From Symbiodinium natans (Eukaryota; Sar; Dinophyceae; Suessiales; Symbiodiniaceae), in assembly GCA_905221605.1 (NCBI GenBank), contig CAJNDS010001569.1, positions 367,501-431,500 of the forward strand: a stretch of 64,000 bases of DNA, written 5' to 3'. Shown one piece after another: positions 22,400 through 33,498 of this stretch (position 1 is its first letter; every line of letters starts with the position of its first letter). The translations under genes and the position numbers were made by a program. The notes beneath the pieces are model-generated. The model saw only the letters and a list, made by a program, of their open reading frames with translations. It was not told the origin of the DNA and did no database searches.

Positions 22400-23615
22400 G
22401 TAATACCCTCCAGATTGTTCTCTCCTGGCTTTGACCTGGCATGCATCTGCAACTCAGTCTATTGACAGGGGCTTCTTGTTTCGGAGGTGATAGACTCAGC
22501 ATCTAGACCCAAAACCGCTGTAGGTTCTTGAGCGCGCTTTGAGGGTTTCAGGGCGTCAGCGCTTCAGAAGCTCAGACGAACTATTCCTCGTTCTATTGAT
22601 TAAGGGCGGGGTGGGGGGGGGGGGCGGGTCGGCTGTAGAAAGCCGAAAGACAGGTACGAGCCGTCGACAATGCCGATGGAGGAGAGGCAGCGGGGACCAC
22701 CCCGGAACAGAGTTGGTAACTAGTTTTCTTGTAGGTTGTTAATTCTTTTTTGCTTTTGGGGTACCTGTAGGGGCCCGTTCTGGAATAACGGGTACCCATG
22801 TATGCGGACCCTATGATCTACCAGTTAAAGGCAAAAGTAGCTAATTCCTCGCAGCTCACATGTCAATGACGGACGGAAGGCACACAGTGCTACCGACTGA
22901 ACTTGCGAAACTTCGTCTTGCTTCTTGTAGAAGTTCTTCTAGAGACCATAGAACGCCTTGTCCTCCAAACACAGCAACACACACCTAGGCTACAGCACCA
23001 CAATGCAGCATGTCCGCTGCTGTTCTTACAGCTACCTTATGATCAACCCAAGAAAAACGCCAGAAGAGGATATCACTAGTTCTAAGGTTTCGCAATGGTG
23101 TATGCAGAAAGCCCATGCTAGCTCTTAGGTGCACGCCAAGCTTCTGCAAGTTGGCAATGTGTGTTGAGAATGTAATTTGGGTCAAGGCTGCATGTGTAGG
23201 GCTCCATTTGCAGGCCTTTCATGGGGATACGTTTAAGGAAGCTGCTTTTTCTATGGCTCTTGTTCCAATATGACGACGCACCCCCTGACCTGATGCTTGA
23301 GAACTTCAGGAGATAGTTGGTTGTCTAGGTGTCTGGCACCTCAAACAAAGCCGATCCGAAATGCGAAATGTCCGGCATCAGTTCTGCCGGAAACCCCTGC
23401 AATCCTCGAGTTTTTAGGGAGCCATGTAGCTAGACACCCAAACGGGACCATCATATTATGGGGGTTGACTCAAAGCTGTGGGCTTCTTTGCGGTGTAGAG
23501 TTCAGGTCTAGGGAGTTTTTCCGATACAAATAGACCCCAAGACAAGCATGCACTAATAAGCACCTAATAAGATAACAACAGAACTACATTACTATAAAGA
23601 AGGTCCCAGGACTTT
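22400..23615. other. Repeat-poor stretch without a recognised gene
   Basis: It has almost no telomere-like words. A minus-strand frame at 22985-23185, extendable upstream to about 23225 without an in-frame ATG, has protein-like composition (LRTSDILFWRFSWVDHK). It may be a mobile-element or gene relic. No motif is recognised. Confidence 0.3.
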
Positions 23616-23710
23616 AACTGACTAGGTTGGTATTTGGGACATCTTCTATGTTCCTTGGGTTTATAAGGCACCCTCTATATATATATATATATATTTATTT
23701 ATTTATATTT

Positions 23711-23753
<43 letters not shown>

Positions 23754-23775
23754 AGGTTAAAGGCCAACCCAGTTG
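23616..23775. mobile_element. Small TA-rich inverted-repeat element, GGTTGG family, copy 1
   Basis: Left end AACTGACTAGGTTGGTATTT and right end TTAAAGGCCAACCCAGTTG are imperfect inverted repeats. Inside are TTCTATGTTCCTT, a CACCCT word, a long TA microsatellite and TTTATTTATTTAT. The same order of parts recurs at 46250-46468. Confidence 0.65.
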
Positions 23776-24447
23776 AAAATTTGGAGAGTTGGCTTGTTGG
23801 CAGGTCGCTCCCTCGATCTGTTTTCTGCAGCCTTCCGCGCCGAGCTCAAGAGCATCTCGGGCTTGGGGTTTAGGGTTTAGGGTTTAGGGTTTAGGGTTTA
23901 GGGTTTAGGGTTTAGGGGTCAGGGTTTATCGGTTTTAGGGTTCAGTGGTTTAGAGTTTCGGGGTTTCAGGGTTCAGGGTTTATAGGGTTCAGGGGGGTTA
24001 GGGTTTAGGGCCGGGTCGCTGCTTCTAGATGTTCCGGTTGTTTCATGCCCATGGCCCTCAGTAGAGAAGCCTAAGCCCTTCGCCTAGGCAAACCCTTGGG
24101 ATGTTTTGTGTTTTCCCTGGTTATTGGGTTTAAGACGCTCACATTTAGGAATATTTTTCAGAGTGTCTACAGGGCCAACCTCGCAACCACCCATCCCGAA
24201 CCCGAAGCCCTGGCCCCTCTAAGTACCTCGAAGCGTGAACACAAGCCAGAACAGCAGCACGCGCATGGCTAGGTGGGAGACAGCATTGCGACCTCAAGAA
24301 TACCTAGGACCTTCAAAGCCGCATGATGACTTTAGGATCAGCGGTTAGGGTTTAGGGCTTAGGGCTTCGGGTTTAGGGTTTAGGGTTTAGGGTTTAGGGT
24401 GGTTCTACGATCCTCCTCGTGGGTGTTTCTGGCCTGGTCAATCCTAA

Positions 24448-24561
24448 AGCCAACGTGCCAAGTTCCACCTGCAAAGGCTTTGCAAAGACATTGCAGCGCA
24501 CGAGGGCGAGCAGATCGACTGCGCGTTCCGCGCCTGCAACGCAGACTTACGGACGTAGCGT
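24448..24561 (+). other. Exon-like segment
   Basis: A frame containing QRAKFHLQRLCKDIAAHEGE, then QIDCAFRACNADLRT and TAG, with charged and Cys residues and protein-like codon use. The other frames here give longer but less protein-like ORFs. Confidence 0.4.
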
Positions 24562-24743
24562 GCGTGAAGGTTCACGGGTAGAACAGGAAGGCCTATATAA
24601 AGTACCCCCCAAGTAAGGCTCTAACCACTTCAAGCTATATTTGCTACCCTACTTCAAGCTATAACTACCCATGAACCTTCCAGTCCTTATCCCTGCAAGG
24701 CCCTGCTTGGTTCTAACAAGCCATCTAAGCTTCACCCGATTCT

Positions 24744-24832
24744 ACCCTAAACCCTAAACCCTAAACCCTAAACCCCAAACCCTAAACCCTAAACCCTAAA
24801 CCCTAAACCCTAAACCCTAAACCCTAAACCCT
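24744..24832 (-). repeat. CCCTAAA array
   Basis: About twelve units with one CCCCAAA variant. Confidence 0.95.
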
Positions 24833-26034
24833 ACACCTAGACCCTAAACCGTGGTCTAATGTTAAGGTCCTATGGGGCACGAGAGGCATTCAATTCATGC
24901 CTAAAGCTCTCCAGGGGATCTAGCCAGCCAGGAACAGATTCAAGGGTTTAGGGCATTTAGGGTTTAGGGTTTAGGGTTTAGGGTTTAGGGCTCCCCCGAA
25001 GAGCTAACCTTAAGACCTGCAGGGCACAAAGGAAGCAGGTACCAGAGCTCACCACCGCCGCGTGCCGGCCTGGACAAAAAAGAGGCAGTTTAGGGTTTAG
25101 GGTTTAGGGTTTAGGGCTTAGGGTAGAAGCCCATTTTCAGGCTGTGAAGGGTTTGTGGGCTCTACCCTAAACCCTACACATGCGAAACCACCGATTCTGC
25201 GTTCACTACCCCCCCGAAGCGCCCGAAAATCGCGCGGCGGTTTGTCCCAAGGCCCCGAAGCCAATTCCAGGTTTTCGGGTTTTGGGGGGTATTTAGGGTT
25301 TGGTTAGGGCAAACCCTAAACCCTAAAAGGAGCAACCATGACCCCGAGCCCAGAAGTCCCAAATCCAAAGCCTATAGGGCCTAGAACAGAAAAGGACCAT
25401 TATGAACCCTAAACCCTAAACCCTAAACCCTAAAGGCCTAACGCTCAAACCCCAAAGTCCCCAAGAACCTTAAACCATAAACCTTCAGCCCCCAGGGCCC
25501 TCCCAGCCGTAAATTCGCTGGCCTTCCCTGCAGGTTTAAGGGTTTAGGGTTTTAGAGTTTGGGCTCACAAGCCCTACTTAAAGTTTAGGGTTTAGGGTTT
25601 AGGGTTTAGGGTTTAGGGTTTAGGCTTTAGGAACTTATTTGGAGTCCTTTACTAGGCAATTCGGCCGAGGTCCTGGCCTTGCTAATTCTTTGAAGAGGCT
25701 TCAGGGTTTGAGGGTTTCCCTTAAGCAGCTTAGGTTTGGGGTTTAGAGTTTTAGGGTTTAGGGTTTAGGGTTTAGGGTTTAAGTTGCTGGCGTTCTGTGT
25801 TTAGGGCTCAAGCCTTAAAAGGCAACCCCGGTTCTGCCAGCTGCCAAAAGGTTGATGGGGTTCTTGGGCCAATATTCCAGAGCTCAACCAGGGTTTTCGG
25901 GTTCAGGGGTGATCAGGGATGAAGTGGTTTAGGGTTTCTGGGATTTAGGAAACTACGGCTTGAGCTAGGCCTTATAAGGCCTTTGAGGGCCTGGGGGTGG
26001 AAAATGTTGAGGGCTCGGGGTGAGTTTCCTATCC

Positions 26035-26105
26035 GCGAAGGAGCCCGCGGCCAAGCCGCTGGCGAAGCCCGCCGCGGGAAAGCCGGTGGCTGCTAGGCTG
26101 CTTCA
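26035..26105 (+). other. Exon-like Ala/Lys/Pro-rich basic segment
   Basis: A frame containing EPAAKPLAKPAAGKPVAARL resembles tails of linker-histone-like proteins in composition only. Confidence 0.35.
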
Positions 26106-26408
26106 TTCATTGCAGGAGGAAGCACAAAGAACCCTAAACCCTAAACCCTAAACCCTAAACCCTAAACCCTAAGCCCTTCATGAGAACCCTACTTGACAGG
26201 GCACGCTCATTCTCATCAGGGATCTATTAGAACCATTCAAAACCATTCTAAATCATTATAAACCAGCATAAACCATTATAAACCCTTAAAAACCTTTATA
26301 AGCCCCTATAAACCCCTACAACCTTTTTGAACCATTATAAGCCATTATAAACCCTTATGAACCATCATAAAACATTCTAAGGCGGTCAGATGGGCTTGAC
26401 CAGAGCAG

Positions 26409-26645
26409 CTAGGATGCCCAGTAGTACCGTTATTCCCTTTTTGGTAGGTTTAGGTTCCCTTCTAAACCCCTTTAAGCAAAAAAGGGCACCCCTTTTTTTA
26501 AACCCTAAACCCTAAACCCTAAACCCTAAACCCTAAACCCTAAACCCTAAACCCTAAACCCTAAACCCTAAACCCTAAACCCTAAACCCTAAACCCTAAA
26601 CCCTAAACCCTAAACCTAAACCCTTAAGTTACTGGGCAACCTAGG
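26409..26645. mobile_element. MITE-like element, CCCAGTAGTACCC subfamily, filled with a telomere-like array
   Basis: It has the same termini and interior as the copy at 20846-20959, up to GGGCACCCC followed by a T-run. The CCCTAAA array then runs from about 26499 to 26633, and the element resumes with TTAAGTTACTGGGCAACCTAGG. About 135 bases of telomere-type repeat therefore sit at one point inside the element. Confidence 0.85.
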
Positions 26646-27254
26646 CAGGAGAGAGAAGTACGGCATGGCAGGGAAGAAGTGTGTTGCTGGTGCGGGTGCT
26701 TTGGCGTGGACCGCTGCAAGTGCCCCACAGATGCCCCTATAACCCAAACCTGAAATCGGGTTTAGGGTTTAGGGTTTAGGGTTTAGGGTTTAGGGTTTAG
26801 GGTTTAGGATTTACCCAAAAACTCAGGCCCCCTCGGCCCCTGGGACGCCTGGGCCAACCCCGCTGCGCCCCCCTAACCTGACTTCTTGGACCCCTCTTAG
26901 AGCCCCCTGCACCTTCCTTGCACCCTCGCCTTTGCACCTGGGCAACCAACCTGACGGAATGAAGAAGTTGTATGGAAAGCAAGCAGTTGGCTTGAGTTTA
27001 GGCCTAAACCCTAAAAGGAATAGGTTTGGGTGGCTTTGCCGCCTCGGACGGCGTGGGGTGGGAGAAAAATGCTAGATGGCCTTCCGCAATCGGGCCAAAG
27101 CTGCTCTTCGCGCCTCACGAAGCTTTCGAGCTTGTTCCAAAACCTAACCCTCACAGCATCTACACGCTATCACAGGAAACCCAAAACCCTAAACCTTAAT
27201 CCCTAAGCCTCAAACCCGAAACCCTAAACCCTAAACCCCCCCCCCCCGGCTTCC

Positions 27255-27356
27255 AATCCACCGTAAGGCCAAGACCGCCGCGGCGAAGCGCCCCGCCTCG
27301 CCTCGGCCTGGGCCCGGCCGCTCCGTGGCTGCCACGCGACCCGGGCGCAATGGTTG
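27255..27356 (+). other. Exon-like Arg/Pro/Ala-rich segment
   Basis: A very GC-rich stretch with a frame reading KAKTAAAKRPASPRPGPGRS, flanked by CCCTAAA on the left. The composition is clearly unlike its flanks. Confidence 0.35.
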
Positions 27357-27784
27357 AGCCTGGTTGAGCTTTTTTAGGGTTCATGTTATATGCGGGTTCA
27401 GGGTTAAGGGTTTGGTGTCGTTAGTGTCGTGTTCTTTGGGCTGGGGGGAAGTAAGGTTGATTATATAGGGTTTAGGGTTTTAGGGCTTTTTTTGGGCGGG
27501 GATTAGGGTTTGTATTTCCGAGGAGGCTCATGTTTCTCAATGTGTCTCGAGTCGTTCAACCCAATGCTTAATTCAACCCAATGGCCCTCCTGCTTGTTTT
27601 TGGAGACGGCGCCTCTAAGAGGCCGTGCGAGTAACCGCAATTTCTGGGGCTCTTGGTGGAGGGGTTGGGGGGGGGGGGGGGTGGCGGGGGGGGGGGGGGT
27701 AATCACGTGACTTGGGACTGCACACCTGCAACTCCAAAGCCTGAACCCCTAATCCCCAAAGGCCTAAACTCTTGCTGTTTAATT

Positions 27785-27905
27785 CGGGGTTTATAAGCAA
27801 AACGCGCCCGCGCCTAGGCGAGAGCGCAATTTCAAGCAAAAAATGTGTCCGAAACTTCAAAACAAGACCCCCTAGAAAAAAACACAGCAAACAAACGATC
27901 CTTAA
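27785..27905 (+). repeat. Direct duplication, CGCGCCTAGGCGA block, copy 1
   Basis: AGCAAAACGCGCCCGCGCC, TAGGCGAGAGCGCAA, AAACTTCAAAACAAGACCCC, then AAAAAAACACAGCAAACAAAC. The block recurs about 385 bases downstream. A short frame reads PRLGESAISSKK here and PRLGESANSSKK in the other copy, so a coding origin is possible. Confidence 0.7.
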
Positions 27906-28171
27906 ACCCAAAAGAATAGTCCAAGCAGTGCAAAGCCAAATCCTGAAACCTGAACCCTAAACTTTGAACCTTGAACCCTGAAGAAGAATCAACTTGAGGC
28001 CACTTTCAGGATCCAGTGCGCAAGTCTGTTGGGTTACAACCAAAGCACGATTCCAGAAAATCATGCCTGCGCTGTGGCGAGAGCACTATTTCGAACCTGA
28101 ACTGCCGGAGCCATAACGCAGAAAAAACTTCCCCAACCGAAGATCGCCATTTGAAAGTTCAACATGGGGAA

Positions 28172-28282
28172 TGAGCAAAACGTGCCCGCGCCTAGGCGAA
28201 AGCGCAAATTCGAGCAAAAAACGCGTCCAAAACTTCAAAAAAAAGGACCCCCTGGAAAAAAACAACCAAAAAAACGATCAGG
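28172..28282 (+). repeat. Direct duplication, CGCGCCTAGGCGA block, copy 2
   Basis: AGCAAAACGTGCCCGCGCC, TAGGCGAAAGCGCAAA, AAACTTCAAAAAAAAGGACC, then AAAAAAACAACCAAAAAAAC. It is colinear with copy 1 at 27785-27905. Confidence 0.7.
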
Positions 28283-28676
28283 CTTCGAGCGAAAATGCAT
28301 TTTGGCGAAAAAATGACCTACCCTTCAGTGTTTTCGAGCCCTGCAAATGCTGCGGTGATCACGAAGATGTGTGTTTTACTTGGGTTTTCAGCCCCCGACG
28401 CGAAAAATGTAAACACAGAATGTGTTCAGTCACACGGCCTCTTACGGGCGCCGTCACCTTGTTTTTCTTGGGACGAGGGGCTCGGGAGCCACAAGCAAGA
28501 AGAGTCTAATGACCTAAACCCTAAACCCTACACCCTAAACCCTATAAACCCTAAACCCTAAACCCTAAACCTAAACCCTGAACCCTATAAACCCTCGTCC
28601 GCCACCTCGAGATGCCAGCAGCCCACAACCCTGAGCCCATAGTACCCAAAACCCAATCTAAAACCCCCAAACTTCA

Positions 28677-28755
28677 AAAACCCTAAACCCTAAACCCTAA
28701 ACCCTAAACCCTAAATCCTAAACCCTAAACCCTAAACCCTAAACCCTAAACCAAT
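28677..28755 (-). repeat. CCCTAAA array upstream of an exon-like segment
   Basis: About eleven units with one CCCTAAAT variant. It is followed by the exon-like segment near 28790 and then TTTAGGG text at 28880-28933. Confidence 0.9.
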
Positions 28756-28790
28756 CCCCGATAGGCCCGGCTGGGCCCTGCTCTTTTCAG

Positions 28791-28872
28791 GATCGCGCGG
28801 CGCCTGCGCGCGCAGGCGAAGAGTGCACTGCAGCTGCCGAGCGTGGCCAAAACCAAGCCGCGCGGATCTGTT
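28791..28872 (+). other. Exon-like segment after a CTCTTTTCAG acceptor
   Basis: A good-looking acceptor, CTCTTTTCAG, precedes a frame reading RIARRLRAQAKSALQLPSVA, then KTKPRGS. A CCCTAAA array lies to the left and TTTAGGG to the right. Confidence 0.4.
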
Positions 28873-28999
28873 GGAGATAGGGTTTAGGGTTTAGGGTTTT
28901 AGGGTTTAGGGTTTAGGGTTTAGGGTTTAGGGTACATATAATCCCAATTATAAGTCTACGTGTCACCTACTTAGGGCCTAATGAGTCCAAGTAGGGCTC

Positions 29000-30780
29000 A
29001 GGGAAAAAAAGCTCTAACAACCCGCACGCCCAATGAAGGTGCGTTGGGTTCGGGGGTTCAAGTACTGCCTTGGAAGCTCACTGGTAGGTACAAGTATAGG
29101 GGTATGAGAGTCCTAAAGAAGATTGCAACTTTATCGCCTCTTGTTACCATCTTTATCCTACCTCCACACCTGGCGGTTTAGCGTTGGGGGGGGGCCTCGT
29201 GGATTACAACCTTAATTAAAGTTTGGAGCCCTTGAAAGGCTCGTAAAAGTCTAAGGTTTCAGGTGTAGGGTGGAAAAGGGCGCCAGAAATCGCCAACACT
29301 ACTACCTTCTGAGCCTCCTCACACCATGAGCCGCACAAAAAGACACCATCAACACCTGAGCGCTAAACCCACAGACAGGCCAGCCTCCTATGATGGTCTC
29401 TTCTCGGAATTGGACCCCAAACCCTAAACCCTGAACCCTAAACCCTAAACCCTAGACCGAGTTCAAGCCTGGTAGCACCCAAGCAGTCCCCCAAGCCCCT
29501 TAAACCCTAAACCCGGAGTGCAACCTTGAGAGCCTTCTTCCAACCCTTTCCCCCTAAGCCCTAAGCCCGAAAACCCTTAGAGTCTAAGCCCTTCATGTAA
29601 ACCTTTAGAGTCTCGACTCAGCACCCAAGACTCTAAATGCTAAACCCTCTAAACCCTACCCCTAAACCCTAAACCCCCACACCCTAAAGCCCCTAAACCC
29701 GAAAGCTCTTAAACCCTAAACCCCTAACTCCTAAGCCAGTAAAGACGCTAAAGCCCCAAAACCCCTAAACCCTACCCTACGCCCCTAACCCTACACCCTA
29801 CAGCTTAAACCCCTAAGCCCCTCAACCCCGTTAACCACCTAAACCCTAAACTCTAAACCCTAAACCCTAAACCCCAAACCCTATACCCTATTCCCTAAAC
29901 CTTAGATCCTAAACCCTAAACCCTAAACCCTAAACCTAAGCCCTAATTCCCGGTTTCCTGGGCCACCCCAAGGCTTTGCACCTTCTGGCTCGAGGGCAAG
30001 TGCCGATGCTTGGGATGCATAGGGGGGGGGAGGGGGGGTGTCAGGGCTTTGGGGGTTTTAGGGTTTTTTTTAGGGTTGTGGTTTTAGGGTTTTTTAGGGT
30101 TTGTTTTAGGCTTTAAGGCGGCTGTAGGGTTCTTAAGGGCTTTAGAGGGTTTAGGTGTTCAGGGCTTTTGGGGCGTTAAGGGTTTCAGGGGTTTTAGGGG
30201 TTCTTAAGGGCTTTAGAGGGTTTAGGTGTTCAGGGCTTTTGGGGCGTTGGTTTTGGTGGTTTAGGCTTTTGGGCCTTTCGGGGTTTCAGAGTTTTTTGGG
30301 GGCTTTTAGGGTTTTTAGGGCTTCAGGGAGGGCTCATAGGGTTTTAGGGGTTGTAGGGTTTGAGGGTTTTAGGGTTTTTGGATTTCGGGGGTTGTACTTG
30401 GGTTTCGGGATTTAGAGTCTAGAGGGTTGATGGTTTTGGGGTTGAGGGTTTATGAGATGTAGTGCTTGGGGCTCATGTTAGGCTTTCAATATTAGGCGTT
30501 CAGGGTTGGAGGGGTTTAAGGCCGTAGGGCTTGCCTTTGGGGCTTCAAGGCTTTTTCAGGAGTTGTAGTAGTCGGCAGTGGGTGCAGCAAGGAGAGTCCG
30601 ACATTTTAGGGTTTCGCCCACCGAAGCATGATGGGTCCGGAAGCCCTAAACTCTAAACCCTAAACTCTAAACCCTAAAGCCCTAAGCAGTGCAAGCAGAC
30701 GCAGCTCTACACAAGACCAGCTGCTCCCGGGCCTGCCTACGCAGCAGACGGGCAAGAGTGAGAATGGTACGCATAATATC
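29000..30780. other. Gene-poor stretch of C-rich then G-rich degenerate telomere-like text
   Basis: From 29400 to 29950 the text is C-strand-like, and from 30000 to 30550 G-strand-like, as if two diverged arrays faced each other. ORFs here read Gly/Phe/Val-rich or similar repeat translations. Confidence 0.4.
30125..30260 (+). repeat. Direct duplication of about 50 bp, spacing about 78 bp
   Basis: GTTCTTAAGGGCTTTAGAGG, GTTTAGGTGTTCAGGGC and TTTTGGGGCGTT occur at about 30128 and again at 30206. They lie within a G-rich block of degenerate TTTAGGG text (30000-30420). Confidence 0.8.
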
Positions 30781-31109
30781 CGTGTACAAATGACATGATA
30801 GCAATCAAGAGATTCCGTTTAACTACGTAGCGTACTCTTAGTGATACCTTATCCACATCTACAGGCACTCACCATCATACCGAGACACGACGGCCCGGCA
30901 GGAGCTTCCCGCCAAGACTAGACCACAAAGCCCGAACAGTCCACATACTTTGGGGATGCTTGCTTTGTGAGGTTTAGGCTCGGGTTTAGGGTTTAGGGTT
31001 CAGGGCCAGCTCCCTCAGGGCGCGGCGAACAGTGCCTTGGCAGCACCCTCGAGAGCTGTAAACATGTCAGGTTTAGGGTCAGCGCGCCCCCCCCCCCCCC
31101 CCCCCCCCC

Positions 31110-31165
31110 TGAATGGAGGTGCGAGTTCGCCCACGGTGTGGAAGAGCAGCTGGAGAATTGCAGGA
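31110..31165 (+). other. CCCH zinc-finger-like fragment 1 (C-terminal half)
   Basis: A frame reading EWRCEFAHGVEEQLENC contains the C-x3-H end of a CCCH finger. It follows a poly-C tract and lies 370 bases before the pseudogene. CCCH fingers usually bind RNA; the fragment alone cannot. Confidence 0.4.
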
Positions 31166-31532
31166 CCCTACTTGGCCGGTGTGGGAACCCTTCTTATAGA
31201 TGCCATTTCAAGAAGAAACCATAACTGCAGTCACGACGTGGGTGGTCATCTCCTAACCCACATTATCCTAGGCCTAAGCTCGCCTAAGCATCAAAGGGTA
31301 CCTGTTTTATTCGGCGACTCCTCGATTTGCCTTTTGGCTCCAGCTGTGCTGTGCTGGCGCCAAACAGGCGAGAAGAGGTCGAAGATGAGAGAGATACACA
31401 CCTCCTTTGTTTAGCTCGGGCCTTCTACTTTCTAAACTGATCAGTTAATTGTTTTCAGAAGGCAGAGCAGACATTTTGGTGGAAGGGGTTGGGATTTGCT
31501 CTCCTGTGTGGCTCGGCACAAAGTCCGGAGCG

Positions 31533-33260
31533 ATGTCTGCCAGAGGTCCTGAGGGGCAAGGAATCGAGTTGCCTCTGAGGGGCTGGCTGCCAGCCAGAGA
31601 GCAGGAGACCACTCTTGCAGAGCTGGGCGAGCATCTGGAGGAACGTTCAGGGCGTGGAGCTGCGACAGCCGCGTGACAGCAACACTCGCGATTTACACCT
31701 TTTGTGCGAGTTGCTCTGAATCTGTGGCAGTTGGTCTGAGGGATTGGCTCCGACATTCGATGCTGTACTGCGGCCTGTGTGACTGGGTGGGAATTTACTT
31801 TCTTCCTCCGCAAGAACGACGATTCTCAGAGAAGTCCTCACTACACATCTGGAGCCGCCGCACGATCTTTGCGCTGGCCCTTTTCGTAGGGGATCATGGC
31901 GCCCTTGCGTTGGAGGGCCCTGTGTGGTACGTACTTCGACTTCGTGATGGCCAGGCTTCTTGGGCAGCCGTGCTGCTTTGGGAAGTCAATTGCAACGTCA
32001 TGCAAGTGCACATGACGAATTTGAAGCTCGCCGCGTTGGGACGAAGTTGCACGGCCATGCTTTGCTGCGGCATCTCTTTCGTCGGCGTCGTTGCAATGCT
32101 CTTGTTTGGAATTGCATTCTTCACACTGATGTCGTCTTTTTCGTGCTGCAGGGCTTGCTGCGATCTGCTGCTTGGGACTCTTTTCACTCAGTCTTGAGGC
32201 CTGATTGTCGTTGCATGCAGAGCTTTATGGGTTGCTGGTGGTGACCGGGCCATTAGGTCGACTGCATGGCTCCTTTTTTGCAAATGCAGGTTGGTCATTC
32301 TGGGCCCTCTTCTGAGCTGTTGGGCTGGCTTACTGGGCTGAAAATCACCTAAACAATGCCCGACAGCTGATGACTTGGTTGACTTTAGACCTGTTCCTTC
32401 AAATCTTCAACACCCCTCACAACTGAGCGGGATGATCGGGCCCAAAACAGTGGAATCACCCGATGGAGGCCTTCCGCCAGCTCGCGGACCTGTCTGGGTT
32501 TGGCTTCGCATCCAAGCGCGTCGCTTTTCCTGGGCACATCAACCAGAAAGCCGCGAAAGTGCATCGTGTCATTCCCCGGCAAGTACAGTTGAGCTGTGGG
32601 ACGAAGCCGTGTCCAGCGTCACGACCCAAGCCCGAGACTACAGGGAAGGGTGCATGGTCTTGGCTTGCGTCTTCCTGACAGATGCAGCCTCTGGCCTTGG
32701 GCAACATGCCGAGAATCCAGATGAACCGGGAAAAGTGCTGGTGCCACAACCTCTACGGCCGAGTTCCAGCCTCTACATATCTCAGCGTGGTAGAGGTGGA
32801 GCCAGGTCAGATTGACAGCCCAGCCAACCGACAGATGCTGGCTTTTAAGAGAAGAGATGCCCAGGCCATGGGCCAGTTGCTGGTGGTTAAGAGTGATCAG
32901 TCCGACATCGAGTGGCAGAAGCAGCTTGTGGAGGCTACTAACAAGGCAGAGGACCTCTGCTCCGGGAAAGATGGACGAGCACCGTGGGGCTGCCAGTGGT
33001 TCCAGGAGTGGAAAACAGAACCTGGACCTCGCAGTGGATCTCAACAAGAGCTGCAACGTATTCTACTTTGAAGGCCGGAAGGGTCAAGGAAAGCTGGCTT
33101 GGAAGAAGCTGTCTGATGATTCTGCCAAAGCGAGGGCTCGGCAGCACAGCGGTCTGGGCGCCTCTCAGACTGCAGAAGTGGCATACCTTGAAAGAATGGG
33201 CTTCAGCTACGTGGAGCCTACCTCCGAGACTTCCAAGCATTCATCGCTGGAGAAGGATGA
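31533..33260 (+). pseudogene. Decayed paralogue of the 583-residue membrane protein gene
   Basis: Aligns along its whole length with the intact gene at 54464-56215, including the ATG (31533) and the final GGATGA (stop at 33258-33260). In a 119-base stretch of the 3' part I counted about eight mismatches. It is broken many times. About 13 codons are missing near the N-terminus. Small indels near 31672 expose a TGA at 31674-31676. Two 2-base losses lie between 31720 and 31800. A TGC-type codon has become TGA at 32195-32197. The stretch about 32290-32370 is scrambled and shorter. Further single-base changes follow in the second half. Recognisable pieces therefore appear in all three + frames: the membrane region at 31673-32197, then segments around 32463-32580, 32690-33010 and 33060-33240. 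Many second-half lesions are single-base insertions, so assembly or read error should be excluded, but the substitutions and the TGA argue for real decay. Confidence 0.85.
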
Positions 33261-33417
33261 AGACTGTTCGACTGGAAGGTATCTTCATGTTCTGTCAAAA
33301 TGCTTAAAGCCACATGTGCCCGTGAAAAAGGGTTTGTATTGCGTTATTGTGAGTGTAATTCAGGTTCCTTGTATAAAAAATATACATGCAAGTATAATTA
33401 TGAATATAAATAGATAA

Positions 33418-33498
33418 ATAATGATATATATATATATATGTATATATATGTGTATATATATATACATGTGTATAATATATATATATATATATAATATG
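33418..33498. repeat. TA microsatellite downstream of the pseudogene
   Basis: Two TA runs separated by GTATATATGTG words. It lacks the TGSTACC plus C-run junction seen at the long elements. Confidence 0.95.

Noticed and set aside
22985-23185. Minus-strand segment thought to be a reverse-transcriptase relic
   Set aside because: I looked for polymerase motifs such as the YxDD box and found none. It is only noted as protein-like in composition.
26041-27360. Histone H1 gene
   Set aside because: Two short Ala/Lys/Pro-rich stretches resemble H1 tails in composition only. No globular domain is present.
33418-33498. TA microsatellite after the pseudogene as the end of a fourth long element
   Set aside because: It lacks the TGSTACC plus C-run junction and no inverted partner was found.
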